Below are positions 1-13,182 of a stretch of 64,000 nucleotides of DNA, one piece after another. The translations under genes and the position numbers were made by a program. The stretch covers positions 14,336,001 to 14,400,000 of the forward strand of contig CM072874.1 in the NCBI GenBank assembly GCA_036937835.1, in the 5' to 3' direction. Numbering within the stretch: position 1 is the first letter of the stretch; every line of letters starts with the position of its first letter. The notes under the pieces are model-generated. The model did no database searches. It was given only the letters and a program-made list of their open reading frames with translations, and was not told where the DNA came from. The DNA comes from Pampus argenteus (Eukaryota > Chordata > Actinopteri > Scombriformes > Stromateidae).

Positions 1-142
1 CTTCCTATACCACATTGTAAAGGAATCTTTTGTACAACCCTGATGGAAAGACCACTTTCAAACAAAGACAGCTCACATTGTGGACCGGGGACAACAAATA
101 GGATCTTTTGTGGGCAGTCTGAAGGTGCTCTTTCATCACCAA

Positions 143-209
143 CAGACAGAGAGGGCGAAAAGAAAGAGAAAAGAGGGAGAGAGACAGAGAGAGAGAAGAA
201 GAAGCAAAG
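143..209. repeat. GA-rich low-complexity tract
   Basis: This is a purine-only-biased stretch of imperfect GA, GAAA and GAGA units. It gives charged spurious peptides in one direction and Ser/Leu-rich ones in the other. Confidence 0.7.
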
Positions 210-1728
210 TGAGGCTGATACATCCATCGCAAAGCCTACAGCTTTCAAAGGAAAGTTGGATGTGTATCAGTAATCAGACGTTTCACTTCATTCGTTATTT
301 TATTTTGTTTTGTTTTGCTGTAACCAATCAGTAGTGAGTGACTTACTATCTTGAACAAGTCTCAGCCATTTGAACCTATTTGATTAATGGGACAAAATAT
401 AATTTCCACCATCGAAGCTGGTCAACTCAGCAAAAAAAAAGCAATATGTTTTATTTCTCCTGCTTGGATCATCCTGGCCACTTATTCCTTGACTTCTGCT
501 CTTAGATGATAGTATGTTTTCTCCTGTGGTCTTGTAGCTGTCACAATGGATGAAGAGTAACCCTTTGCTAAGGTTTAAAAATATCTGGTCCTCTGGATTC
601 CTGGTGAGCTGGTGACATTGGCTCTTTAAGTTAGAAATCAAGTGAAATATCACACAGAGACTCCTGAATCTTTAGTAACTGTAGTGTACCATATGTGGCT
701 GTTTGCGTGTTTGATGTGCACTCAAGTCTTCATCCAAAAGTTTACATCTTGACTCCCAACAACTACCAGCGTACCATAAATCTTGTCAACGGGTTTGTTG
801 TTAATAATCGCAGCTTTTCTTCAAATCCCAAACGAGCTCATCTTAAAAGGAGTTTCTCGGCTACTTTTGCCAGCGCTCACTGTTAATTATTAATGGGCTT
901 AAATTGCACTGCATTTCCAGACATCTTTTCAGCAATACAAAATTGTGTCAGTTTATTCTAGACACCCTGCTGTTAGGTATATAATAAACAGAAGGAAACA
1001 CACATTGCTCCCTGAGCAGCAGAGCATCATTCCTGAAAAAGAGACACTCAGTATGGCACATTAACTGAGGTTATTTCAGCCCTACTGTACCGTATATCAT
1101 ATCTACTGGTGAAAGAAAAAAAACAGAAAAATTGACTAATTAGAGTAAATAAAAATACATACAAAAATAAATATTGATAGTGCAAATTCATGCAACCACT
1201 CTTTGTTTCTACAACATATTACATACCGTATTATGTGGTTGTTACCAGCTGTGATTTGATCGTACTCCTGCAACACTGTCAGCCAGTTAGCCTGCAGAAT
1301 ATGTTCATCTAATTTTGATTAATTTGATGTCAAGAGTTACCATCTCTGATAAGCTTGGCGATTCATTATGATGTTAATTTTCTGCATTTATTTGATTCTT
1401 CTGGGGGGGGTTCCTTCTTGTTATGCAGGCTTTTACCAGTATTTCAAAATTTGCTACTGATTTGCTTACTGACTTACTTCGCAAACTACCATGACAAACT
1501 TGCTCTATCTACTGTATTTGGATGCTCATATGATAGAATTTGTCTGCTTTCCTACTCTGCTTGATATGGAACAGCCAATACTTTTTTAAACCAATAGTTT
1601 CAATTTTTTTCTATTAAACCACAGAAACTGCTGGAGCTGCTGATAGCTGATAACACCATATCACCAAAATGGGCAAGAAGCAGGCAAGTAAAGATGTGTG
1701 TTTCTGTGTGCCTCGGCCTATGAAATCA

Positions 1729-1753
1729 TGTGTGTGTGTGTGTGTGTGTGTGT
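1729..1753. repeat. (TG)n microsatellite
   Basis: There are about twelve uninterrupted TG dinucleotides. Confidence 0.95.
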
Positions 1754-3233
1754 TTCTCTGTTTCTGTGCATGTCAGGCCAACAGAGCTTTGTGTTGACAA
1801 TCCATGAGCTGAAGATGTTGAAGGTCACAGAGTGCTGTGACCTGTAGAAACAAGATCCCGGTGACAGCAGTCGTAAATTTCCCCTCCATCACAGGGAGGC
1901 CAGAGCAGCTCGTTACCTTGTGCTGTTGCTCTTTTCGAGGCTGGGGGCTCACGACACCACAAGATAAGAGACAAGAGATAAGAACATGGTTTTTATCCAC
2001 CTTCATCCTGTACACAAACCTTTTTCAGTGCTCCGCTCTTTTCTCTTTATTTGTCTTTCTCTGTGTCTCTCAATCTGTCCGTGCGTCTCTCACGCTTTCA
2101 CACAAGCGTGCACAAACACAAATAATGCTCAGGTCCAATATACAGCTACAACATGTACAGGTGAACAATATCATCAAACAACTTGTAACAGTTTGGGTGC
2201 ATGTTTCTTGGTTGAAGTAGTTTGGAGAGCGTATTACTTTACATCAACCTTACCAGGTTCGGGTGTACAGCTACTATTTCATCATACATATTTATAAATC
2301 CATCTGTAGCACGTGCTGCCGCCCGCCGAACTCAAGGAATTCAAGGTTCTGTCTGATGAAGTTCTTCTCTTCTAGTGACGCAGTATACACGTGTCTTAAA
2401 GGTACATTTCACAGTTCTAACTGCTACAAACTGCATTACTTCTCTTACTTATACTCACATGGACAAGAGCGTGTGTGTGGGTGACAGCTTCTCTATCAGA
2501 TCAGATGACAGATCCAGATGACTCGATTAGCAACGTGTGGATTTGCTGTTTGGCATAGTGATGGAGTTACTGTTTTGGCATATGAACGTACAGGTTACAG
2601 CAACCAAGAGCATAAGAAGTTAGGTTTTAAATCAAGCCAGAAAAAATAAAATCACTGCTGCATTTCATTCTAATTAATTAAGGTATTATGTATATTACAA
2701 AATAACATAAGTTAAATGTAGTTGTTTTGTTTTGTCAGCTGGCATCATTTGTAAACCCTGAAGGATGTCAAAACTGACCCAGATTTAAGCCATAAAAAAA
2801 AATCAAACATTTTAAACTGAAATAGTTAAATATTTCCAACAATCCCAGTTACATTAAGAGGCATTTAAGTTCTTACAGTGTCTTCAGACAGAAAGGGAAG
2901 CACATTTTGCTTTACAGTAATTATACTGTTGGTGCAGTCCTTGTTTATTTGCCCGAAACCAAACAGTAACTACATGGCTTGAGGCTGAACTACCTTAAAG
3001 TGTAATGCTATTGACAGATGGTGGCTCCAAAAGTAATGGGTCTTTACAGCTAAACACTACGTTAAAATATTACTGAAAATATCTGAGGCAAGAAATAGGC
3101 AATCCAGTAACAGAATCTTGATTAATATTTGAACAGCACTGCCTAGTTTTACTCCTCCTTGGTTCTAGTTTGACAACTTTTACCAACAGTTTGGAAATAA
3201 TCGTTGGTCCCCCCACAGTGTTCATTGGATCGC

Positions 3234-3250
3234 TTTTTTTTTTTTTTTTT
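3234..3250. repeat. T17 homopolymer
   Basis: Seventeen consecutive T. On the minus strand it reads as a Lys run inside a spurious frame. Confidence 0.95.
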
Positions 3251-4381
3251 AACTGAGAAACTGCCAAACCAGAAGAATCAGTCAACGTAGTGGAGCGGTC
3301 AGATTAAAAGGTCTGGATCCTGTCGTGGTCTTTGTCTTGACTTTGTATGCAATTGTACCAAACCTGTCAGTCTGATGCTAGTCTGTAGTAACACTCAGTT
3401 CAGCACAAATCCAGGCCTAGGCATTGAAAAAACTAATTATTTGTACAGTAACTCACTTTGACGATCCAGCATCAGTTCAGTTCTGTAACAGCAGGTAAAA
3501 TATGTAACCGGCTCTGGTTCTGCAGTTTGGGGTGATAATGATCATCCCACACCAACCTATCTCCAGCTGGCTGCCACACAGTTGTTGTGAATCGAGTGGT
3601 GAGGAGCTAAATTGGCCCCATAGAGAGAGAGAGAAACACACAGAGAGAAAGACTGGATGGACAGCTTCAGTCCTCCGAGATCACAGAGCTGTTAAGATGA
3701 CCTCCATAGCTGAGTGTCAGTCACATTCGCCCTTCACTGAGTACTGGGGCAAAAGTGTGAGACTGAAATGTAGGGAAATAAAGGGGGAGAAGTGAAAAGT
3801 GGCAGGAGGGAAGATGGGGTATGAGAGAAGATAAAGAGAGTAAACTGCATGTGTGTGTTTGAGCGAAGAAATGGAGACGGGTACAAGGGACAGAAAAAAG
3901 AGGGAACAAAAAAGTCTGTGTGTGAGAGAGAGGATATGAGAGATTGAGACAGCATGATAAAAGTGGAGGATTAATGAGCGAGCCAGGCTTGTGTGAGTGT
4001 GTGTGAGAGCAGGAAAGGCAGAGAGAGAAAGACGTGAGAATAAGGAAAAGGAAAAGGTCAGTGTGTCGTGTCCTCTGAAGAATTTTTTTTGAGTAGTGTT
4101 AAGTCTCATCTGTGGCATCATACAGCTTCTGATCGCTGTGTAGGTTGAAGGAACGCTGAGTCTGAACCATGTTCACAATAACTGTTATATTGCTCTAATT
4201 TAACGTTTTCCCAAAACAATATGTGCTTTAATCTAACGAGACAGCTGTCAGTGCGAGACTTTTTTCTTTTTGTTTTTTTTCTAGGTAATGCTGTAAAACA
4301 ATCCAACCACATGAAGACATCCAGAAAATGTGAGTCGGACTTATTTGATGAAACACTTTTTTGGTCATGAACTAAAATATT

Positions 4382-4760
4382 GAACCTGATGATGGTGCTA
4401 GATTAAAAAAAAATATATATGGGGTATTACCAAAGTTACTACAATTTGTCCCAAGAGAAATATCAATCCAATAGTTTGACATTTCACTCAAAAACAACAA
4501 ATGTGAACCTTGTGGTGGCACAAGAGGGAAAGTAAAGGGATCATCAACCTCATCAGGATACATCATCTGGGAACCAGAAATATCAATAGAGGGTTTTGTG
4601 CCTCTACTGATCTGTAAAGTAAAAAGTATTATATATTAGATATTTTGCTGTAGGAAAAGTTTAAGGATCACCAGAGTCATTGGGATTCATCCTCTGAGCA
4701 GCTTGGATATCAAATCACAATCCAACAGTCGTTGAGACATGTCGTTAACGACTAAAATAT
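4382..4760. repeat. Diverged array of ~160-bp interspersed repeat units
   Basis: Recurring phrases appear in the same order: GAACCT-GATGGTGGC, then AAAGT-AAGGGATCA, then CACC-AAGTCAT-GGATTCATCCTCTG, then AATATC, then CAATCCAAYAGT-GTTGAGA. They are found starting near 4382, 4505 and 4650, giving roughly two and a half to three decayed units. The same phrases occur on the plus strand at 40655-40760 and on the minus strand at 53300-53476. From memory this is a very common teleost interspersed repeat with internally tandem units. I do not assign a family name, and only the internal repetition is directly visible. Confidence 0.6.
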
Positions 4761-7700
4761 CAAGAGTTTGTTCTGTGAAATGGTGAATTATTAGATAGCA
4801 CCTTGGTATCTAACCTGCTGGGTAAACTTTATTCAGTTGGAAACTGTCAGAAATGTAGACTATAAATCTGCAGCTGATCAAAGGCTCCAAAAACAACACT
4901 TATATTATGAAAGGGCGAACAAAGAAAGGACTGTGCTGAAATGCTTTCACTTTAAAGTATATTCATGACTTACCCTACCCACAATCTCACAGCTTTACAG
5001 GCGATTCAGTTAAATGATTAAAAATATAACAGTACAACATCAGATAAAACATCATCCATGATGAGGCAATTTGTTTGTTTATCCAAGTCAGAAGTTTAAA
5101 ATTAACCATCACATCGCATGTAAACTACACTGCAGACAGAACCATGTGTAGAAGTTAAAACAGATCAGTGTGGTGTAAAATTGTAACTCAAAGCTTGTTG
5201 CACTAAACCAAAAAGGAACATCAAGGCTGCTGCTGGAGTCTCTCAAAGCAATTAACACGTCACTGCCATTACTGGAGCTGCGTCTGTCTGGCTTTACCTC
5301 CAGAAGGGAACATCAACAACACATCCAGGGCTGAAAGCATTTACAGAGTAACAGGTTTAAAAGGAAGTGACTTTATCAGACAGTAAAAAATGAAGCATAC
5401 CTGAAATGTCTTGTGTGGCTCTCTGTGTTGCATCAACCTGCATCACCCTTTTCACAAGCAGACAGAAATACTTAAGACTTTCCATTAATGATGTATTAAA
5501 AGTGTTGCCTATTTAGTCTAGATGCAGAACAACAGATACACACTAAATAAACATCTAAGACAGATGACCTGACAAATACTCAAAGTAATTAAGCACATTT
5601 TCCTTCTCTAACATTATATAACTCTGCTCACTCTCGTGAAACAGCTAACAGAGCAATGTCAACAGTAGATTTTCAAACTGGTGAAACAACATTTATAATT
5701 GTGTTACTGTATTGCTGTGGATTATATCTCTCGGTCTGTAGATTAGGTTAGATATTTCATTCTTAGTGGAACATAATAATTCCTACTTTAAAGACAGTGA
5801 TCCCGTCATACAAGGTTAATCTTTCCTGGGTCCTTGACATTCTCTAAATGGCAGGATAGATTGATTGTGCTTTTGTTGACGTTTTGGAGTGTTTTTTTCA
5901 TTTTTATTGGCAAGGTGGGACTTATTTCGAACTCGCTGGTGTTCGATTATCTTATTAATTCTGCAGACAACCAAAGACCTTTACCAAAAAGTTTTTCTAA
6001 GGTGAACACGAGAGATGAGGATAGACGATAAGCATTGAAAAATCTCTACTTTGAATCAACACATTCAGACAATAAAATTGCTTAAAGCTTAAAGATCTCA
6101 GCAATTATATTTGAGTAAAACAGTAAGGCCACAACTAGAAGAATAAGAAGAGAAGGTTGTAAAAAGAAACAATTAACCTTTAACCAGAAACAGGCAAATG
6201 GTTATAAAATTGCTCATTAAATACAGAGGACATCCATCAAAGAGGATAATAGAATATAATTTAAAATTTTTTTAATTGTAACTCAACAATGTCGTAAAAA
6301 TACATACTCAGTGTTCACAGCGCTTTACAACACAGGTTATGAATCTATTTTATGCATAAAACCTTAACTTGAAAATTGTCATTGAATGGAAACAGACAGG
6401 TTAGATGTCACCATTTTTTCTGACTGCAGGTGTCTTACTTCGAGCATGTGAACACACTTCATGTCGTGGTTTACAAGCAGCGTCTTCACACTGGTTTCTG
6501 AGGAAGAAAACTGTTTAGATATGAGTTTTCGTCTGCTGTTAGAGGGGACAGATTTCTCCTAGAATTTCTACCTACTTTTATTTATGTCCATACAGGAATG
6601 ATAGATTTTCTTTCATACTCCACAGGTTGTATATATATATATAGGCTTGTTATCTCCACACAACCCTGCTGGAAACATCTCTTTTTCTGCTCGTTGAAAT
6701 ATCCCACTAATGCATGTTTCCATGTGCTACATGCTCGTGTTGAGTTGGAAAAAGGAAGCGTGTGCCGGGTGTCTCCGTTTCCATATCACTTCTTTTCACG
6801 TAGATGCACACGCATAAAGACTCAAATACACACAAATCAGATATGATAAATAAAGGCAGGCTTTATATTATTTTCCCCCGACACATCTTGTATATAGATT
6901 CTTTCTCTCACACAGCGACATACAAGTTCACACAGAGACAAAAATATTCACTGCAGCAAAAAATTAAAAAAAATAAAAAAGAGGAAAGACACATTTCTCA
7001 CTTCCTCTCTCACACACAGATACATGTTTTGTCTTATGTATATATATTCTCCATACAGCCTATTTCGTTTTGGCACACCGAAGCGTGCATATATACACTG
7101 AGCCAGAAATACACAATCAAAGAAGACATTATAGGAACTAGAAAGAAAATGCATACAGTACACCCACCACGGATAAAACAAATGTCTAAATGTGTTACTT
7201 TAATAATAAGAAATGTTTATAAAATCGTAATCTGCCTTTGGATTCTGACCCATATCAATACGCACATAGTTACAAACAATCATGCTCAGTTTTAGAGGAG
7301 ATGTAAATCCTGTATGTGAATATTGGCCGTGGATTTTATTCATATCTGTGGATATTTATATTTTTATGTATCAATTTTGATGAAGACTTGATAAGACTGA
7401 AGTGTGAAGAAACAAAACCACTTGCAAAACTTATTGACTCCACTGGCCACACCAGTGTGTCTCATCCAAGTTCATACAAAATGAGTGCAGGAGGTGCATG
7501 AGGTGGCAGGTCTGATGTTGAATCCCCAAACAGCAGCAAATTAGACAAAATTTTAACTTAAAAATAGATAAATCAAGACAGGACAAAATGATGAATTAAT
7601 TTATTGTAATTGCATACACTCTGTGTAATGCAATCTACTCATTGTGGTTAAACATTAATTTTATTGATTGAAAACTTGAAAGTGTTGCCACGGACAACAC

Positions 7701-7938
7701 TGAACTTTTTTGGACAAACTGTTAAATAAGTCTGTTTACTAGTCTATATTGTTTTACCATCCTGTTGGTACACGGACTGCTTTCCGTATTTGCCATTGAT
7801 TGACTGGTTGAGGTTGATTCAGGTCAACATAAGCGGCGTGTGTCAATTTGTGTGTTGAACTGAAACGAAGTGGAAACCACGTCCACCTGACTGTGCAGGT
7901 CAGGTTCTGGAGTGCAACCAACACAACAACAAGCAATC

Positions 7939-7952
7939 TTTTTTTTTTTTTT
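7939..7952. repeat. T14 homopolymer
   Basis: Fourteen consecutive T. Confidence 0.9.
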
Positions 7953-8010
7953 GGCAGAAATGGGCTTGACCTACTCTGAGCAACTCTGCTTGAACCGAGG
8001 GATTCGGGGG

Positions 8011-8026
8011 AAAAAAAAAAAAAAAA
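8011..8026. repeat. A16 homopolymer
   Basis: Sixteen consecutive A directly after a short G run, 60 bp from the T14 run. Confidence 0.9.
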
Positions 8027-8252
8027 GTCATTTTGCTTCTCTGTTTCACATTTCAGGAGTAATGAGCAAAATATTACAGGTTTTATAAATTCCCCCCTTA
8101 TTGGTGATGCCCATTAATCTTTTACACACAATGTGTTCTGTAGTTTCTGACATAAAGTATCCAAAATATAGAACTGGAAACACAAATCTCCCTAGCAGAT
8201 GTACCAAACAATAATGGTGCTCTTTCTTTTTTACTTCCCCTGATATATACTG

Positions 8253-8310
8253 TATATATATATATATAGACCCACACAGGCTTAGACACACACAAACACA
8301 CAGACACACA
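8253..8310. repeat. (TA)n followed by CA-rich tract
   Basis: A TA repeat at 8253-8268 is followed by imperfect CA dinucleotides to about 8310. Confidence 0.8.
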
Positions 8311-8649
8311 GCCGTATCCATCATGCAATTCCAGGAAGCCAGAGAAGAGAGCGGAGATAGGCAGTTCTTCTGTCTGATGCAGGCCTGCCAGAGAAAAGCT
8401 GTTGGCTGCTGCCAAGGTTGAGTGAGCATATTGCCTCGTAATGGAAAAAGAATGGAGAAGCAGACACTGCACATTGTCTGAAACTCTATCAAATGATTCC
8501 TCTGTCTCTCCCTGCACAGCAACTGTGACACAGTGTCTGATAATGGTGGGCTTGTGTGTCTGTGTGTACCTGTGTGTAAGACAGAAGAGTTGTGTTTGTC
8601 ATTGAGTGTGTGACAGAACTGATGTGTTAAGTCATTTGGCATGCCTACC

Positions 8650-8681
8650 TGTGTGTGTGTGTGTGTACGTACGTGTGTGTC
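8650..8681. repeat. (TG)n microsatellite with ACGT palindrome
   Basis: TG dinucleotides are interrupted by ACGTACGT in the middle. Confidence 0.9.
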
Positions 8682-9166
8682 TGCGAACTAACACCAAGTA
8701 GTTATCAGAGCAGCTGTTGATCACTTATAAAAAAAAAAAAAAAGTTTAATTTTGCCAAACACAAACGCAGCATAAAAACACTGACGGTGACTGTATAGCA
8801 TCAATCTTCCCACAGCTGCACTCACATCTCCTCCTAAAGACAAACATAAACATCCATCTGTCAGAGAGGATGAAACAAACCATATATTGATTGCAACATT
8901 TCACACAAAATGACTGTCTAACCGTCACAAATAAACTGCCTGAATGGGTTTATGTCCACATTTTCATTTCAATAAAAACGGTGGATGAAAAAGGAAAACA
9001 GATTTATGGATGTCATGAGTGAAACCAGGATTTGAGGAGCATCTTAAGGGGGATTTTATTAGTTTATTAGTTTGTCTACCATGGAAAGGTTTGATGAAAA
9101 GTGTGCACAGAGACCAATCACCAGAGCAGAGGTGGTATATTAAAGCATTGTTGTCAAAAAGCTAGT

Positions 9167-9216
9167 AGGAGGAGGAGGAGGAGAAGGAGGAGGAGGAGGA
9201 TGAGGAGGAAGAGGAT
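9167..9216. repeat. (AGG)n microsatellite
   Basis: About sixteen imperfect AGG trinucleotides, with GAA and GAT variants. It produces a poly-Arg stretch in a spurious plus-strand frame. Confidence 0.95.
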
Positions 9217-10139
9217 GAAATACACTCTTGACAGGTCACAGCCATTAAACCATCATATCAAATCACCAATTAACATTATGTCAGTTTTTTTTTTCTTTCT
9301 CTTTACTTAAGAAAACACAACATTTCCTTTCAAACTGTTTAATCAGGTCTGACTTACACACTTTTTAACATTCTTAATGATTCATTTAGTATATATTTTA
9401 CTTTATGTATTTTAGTTTTGATGTCGTTATTCTTAATTTTCAAGCTTGCATCTAATTTTTCAAAATATGTATATAGGCTAAAAACTAATATATTTTCGTT
9501 ATTAAATGTCTTTTAATCATTTCTTATGGACGAGGCAATTCCAATTTTAAATTGCTCCAGGGTGCAGATCTATCTGTATTTTTATTCTCTTGTTTCTTAT
9601 TTTCAAATTAGTACTGATATGTAAAGAGCTTTGAAGCCGTCTCTGTGTTTGAAGGGTGCGTAATGCTTCTTCTCTGTGTGTGTACATGTGTGTGTGATTC
9701 CACACACATTTTGAGTGTCATCTCCTTTGAAACTGCAGGCCTTATCCTTCTCTTTACCAACAACATTAACGTGGAACCTCAGTAGTAAATGTCTGAAATA
9801 TAAAGAGAAGGGACAGACTGAGATGGTAAAACTTCTACGTCAATCATCTGAACTGGGCTTATAAAAATCATATTACATGAACACACAACACACACTCTGC
9901 TTATGTTCTTTTCAGTTTTACACACCATCTAACCGCAGGTTTACCTTTGTCATTGACATCTGGTAACCCGTGGAGCCCTTTTATCAGCTGCTGACAGGTG
10001 CTATCCTTGTAGTATCCTCTCATTTCAGTCTCATTCACACTCGCATCACTGTGCCTCTGTGAGTGTGCGCGCGTATAGGTGTCTGTGTCAAAAAAAAAAC
10101 AGAAAATCGCTGAGATGTGGTTGTCAGTGTCACAGTATT

Positions 10140-10140
<1 letters not shown>

Positions 10141-10176
<36 letters not shown>
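10141..10176. repeat. (GT)n microsatellite
   Basis: Fifteen perfect GT units followed by imperfect ones. Confidence 0.95.
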
Positions 10177-11826
10177 TTGGAGACTACCTCAAAAGTGAGC
10201 GTATGTGTGTCAGACAGAGACAGACAGAAAAAACACAACAAATGCTGTCATCTCCCTTCTCAACTTTCTTCCTCTGCCAACAAACAATACCCACCTGTGC
10301 CCGTCTCCATCACTCATGTATGTCCCTTCATCTCAGTACAGAGAGAGACAGAGAGGAGAAGAAGAAGAGAGACCTCTGTCTCCTGTTTATACAGGGCGTA
10401 AACATGCCTTGCTATTTGATTAGGGGGAGATTTTCATTTCAATACTGCTGCACCTGTTCTCATCTGTTAGGTTTTGTCCTTAAGTGTGTCAATCCTGTAT
10501 TGTGTAACTGTCTCATAATGTGTCAGCACTAATTAACCATCCCTTGTCGCACCATACAGGCAGAATAGAGGATTCTTCATTCATTTTGTTGAAAAAACAT
10601 CTAAAGTGATTCCCCAAAAAAAGCAGCCAGAGAAAATAAGAATTAAATTATTTTTTGCATATTACTGGAATATATTTCACAAAATTAAATTGCTCAACTT
10701 TGCTCCAGTAAAACTAGAGATCCACAAAGAATGGATTCTGTCCGCTAATAGCACCGTGAACATTTGCACCTGCAATCTGTCTCGTTTTAAGGTCCCATAC
10801 AGTTTTGCAGCTGAGTGCAATTTGCCTTTGTTTTGCATCTGATTAAGTTTAGCGCGCTGGTTTCCAGTATTTCAGGCTTTTTTCTTAACATTTCCGCACA
10901 CAGATTGACCCATAAGGAAAACTGCAGAGAGCACAGAAGCATCCAAGTACGTGTCTTTAATTAGCAGAGGTGCCCATACACAGAGCTCTACACAATCACA
11001 AACCAACTTTCGTGTCTTTTGCTTCTTTTACTAACCTAGTGAAATGTCATTTGTCAAAACACAGCTAATAATGTGGCCCAGGCCGGTCTCAAACATGTCA
11101 GATTAATGTCTAAACCCTAATATAATGCTGTTCAGGTGTCACTGAATGTATCACACAGCAGCTTAAACCATAGCCCTAATTGCATGATGACAATTAGCAA
11201 TTAAGTCTTTGTGAATTAAGTTTTTTTTTTTGCAACAAGGCTTATTTCCATATAAAGAGGTCAATTTAAACAGCTGCGAAAGCCAGATAGTGTTTTTGTG
11301 GATTTGGCCCTAAGTCTGGTGAGTCAGTGTGAGGTGGCGTCTTGAGCTAAATGCTGATGTCAACATGCCAACAAGCACACAAGGGCAATAAAACACGCTC
11401 AGATATCGTGTTTACAATAATTAGCACTAAACAAAACGTACAGCTGGCACTGAGGTGAATGTCATTAGTTTTGTAGGTATTTGATAATAAACCAAAATAA
11501 TGGACAGATTAAAGGTGTGACTGTGTGATGGTGCAAGATAAAAAAAAAAATGAGGGGATCATTATTACATTTCATTTTGGACCAAAGTCACGGGCTTACT
11601 GCCACACACAGACAGCAGCATTGCTAAAAATGCAACAGTATTATTAAATCAAGCAAAGGGAGAGGGTATATTTAAAGAAAAGATTAACCCTACAATGACC
11701 AGTAAATAATGTTGCAAGCAGCAGTGTGAATTACCCCATCATAACAAAAGACCAAATTAGAATTTTTTTTCTTTGATCAGCATATGTTGCTATATAAATA
11801 CATTCAACAAAAAGACAAAAGGATGC

Positions 11827-11856
11827 CACACACACACACACACACACATACACACA
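11827..11856. repeat. (CA)n microsatellite
   Basis: About fourteen CA units with a single TA interruption. Confidence 0.95.
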
Positions 11857-12006
11857 GTAGTTGTAATTATATTATTCTTCATCTTTGTGATATTTATGCT
11901 TCTTTTTATACAATGTAAAGAAACCTTCACCAATCAAGTGACAGGAAGCAAAAATAGAAACACTCCTACCAAAAATAAATAGATTGAATTGAATTAAGTG
12001 TATACT

Positions 12007-12046
<40 letters not shown>
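12007..12046. repeat. Compound (AC)n(AT)n microsatellite
   Basis: Seven AC units run directly into thirteen AT units. Confidence 0.95.
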
Positions 12047-13149
12047 GACTCTTTAGAGAAACCTTTTGTGCACAATTACATAAATTGTTTGCTTATTACA
12101 GTACTTGGATTGTTTATCCTTCGTGGTTTATTTGATTAATCCACAAGAAGACTGACATATTCTGTATTCTGTAGTCCTCTTTTAAACTTTTATATTTTTA
12201 CTGCATGAAATAATTCTCAGGACAGATTATTACTGCATTTATGTTCCATATTCGTCATGGCCTTATTAGTTGCTATTGCCTCTTTGTAAAAACTCAGGAG
12301 GACAAAGCAGTTTTAATGTGATCTTGGGCTCTCTCTACTCTCACACTCAGAGGATTAAAAAGTGTTGCTTATTAGTTGTTTTAGCCCTTGTTTATGTCTG
12401 TTTGGATTCATATTTGTCAAGGATACCAATAACTCTGGAGGACACGGAGAAACTTGAACGGTCCAGACTTTCACCTCTGTGATTCATGCTTACAGCCCAG
12501 TTGGTTGTAGGTCTTTTCTCAATGAAAAGCACAAGTTGTGCCAGCCTCTTCCCCCAGGGGCAGGACTGAATGGAGAAGTGAATGGTGGTGCAGGTGAGAG
12601 ACTGAGAGGAGAAGAAAGGTTAATTGGTTTTGTTGACCATCTGTCTTCAGGATAGAGTCGGCACACCTTAGGTTGAATAGTAGGATCCAGGATTTATAGG
12701 CGCTGATTGGCAGTGACCAGCGTGGTCACATGTCCTATTAATAGCACAAGTTCATCTCTGAGATTAATTCATTTTGCCCTTTTACTGCCACTGTCCTTTC
12801 TTCAACCTTCTGTTTTTTTGTTTACTGTTTATTTATGTGCTTGATGCGTTTTTCAGCCATGTATGTCTTATGGATCTATGTGCACCTCATACAGTTCGAC
12901 TGTCTGACAAAGTATCTTTCTGTCTTCTTCTTCTCTTTCATCTCTATCTGTGATACGTCGACGTCGTGGACATCCTGCTGAGAGAAACGGAGAAGTAGCT
13001 GAGTGATGCATTCAGCCAGTTTAAAAGCATAGCTGGGTTGATTCCCCCAGAGGCCAACTGTATCTCCGAAACCTGGGAATCTCTCTGTCTGCACTGCCGA
13101 GCTGAAAGTGTATATGTCTATCAAAAAAGGAGTGCCCACTCACCAAAAC

Positions 13150-13150
<1 letters not shown>

Positions 13151-13182
<32 letters not shown>
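13151..13182. repeat. (GA)n microsatellite
   Basis: GA dinucleotides with one CA interruption. Confidence 0.95.

Larger units (their letters stand above)
1..4381. other. Non-coding stretch, no gene recognised
   Basis: I see only short chance reading frames here. Contents are a purine-rich patch near 143-209, a TG repeat at 1729-1753, a T17 run at 3234-3250, GA/GT-rich tracts at 3620-4060 that create long spurious frames on the minus strand, and one weak exon-like segment at 1625-1683 discussed under findings. Confidence 0.6.

Noticed and set aside
3717..4121. 134-residue minus-strand Ser/Leu/His-rich frame
   Set aside because: It arises from GA/GT low-complexity DNA. It has no domain, and three overlapping frames of similar quality exist.
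6804..7295. 163-residue plus-strand frame
   Set aside because: It is rich in His/Thr/Lys/Ile from AT-rich DNA and CACA patches. No domain or splice context was seen.
8046..8642. 198-residue minus-strand frame, the longest in the window
   Set aside because: It includes a translated TA/CA microsatellite (Cys-Val and Tyr-Ile runs), has no domain, and is rivalled by an overlapping frame.
9101..9310. Poly-Arg protein frame
   Set aside because: The Arg run is the translated AGG microsatellite.
12876..13139. 87-residue minus-strand frame with a few protein-like stretches
   Set aside because: No family was recognised. Flanking splice signals are weak, and a GA microsatellite lies at its edge.
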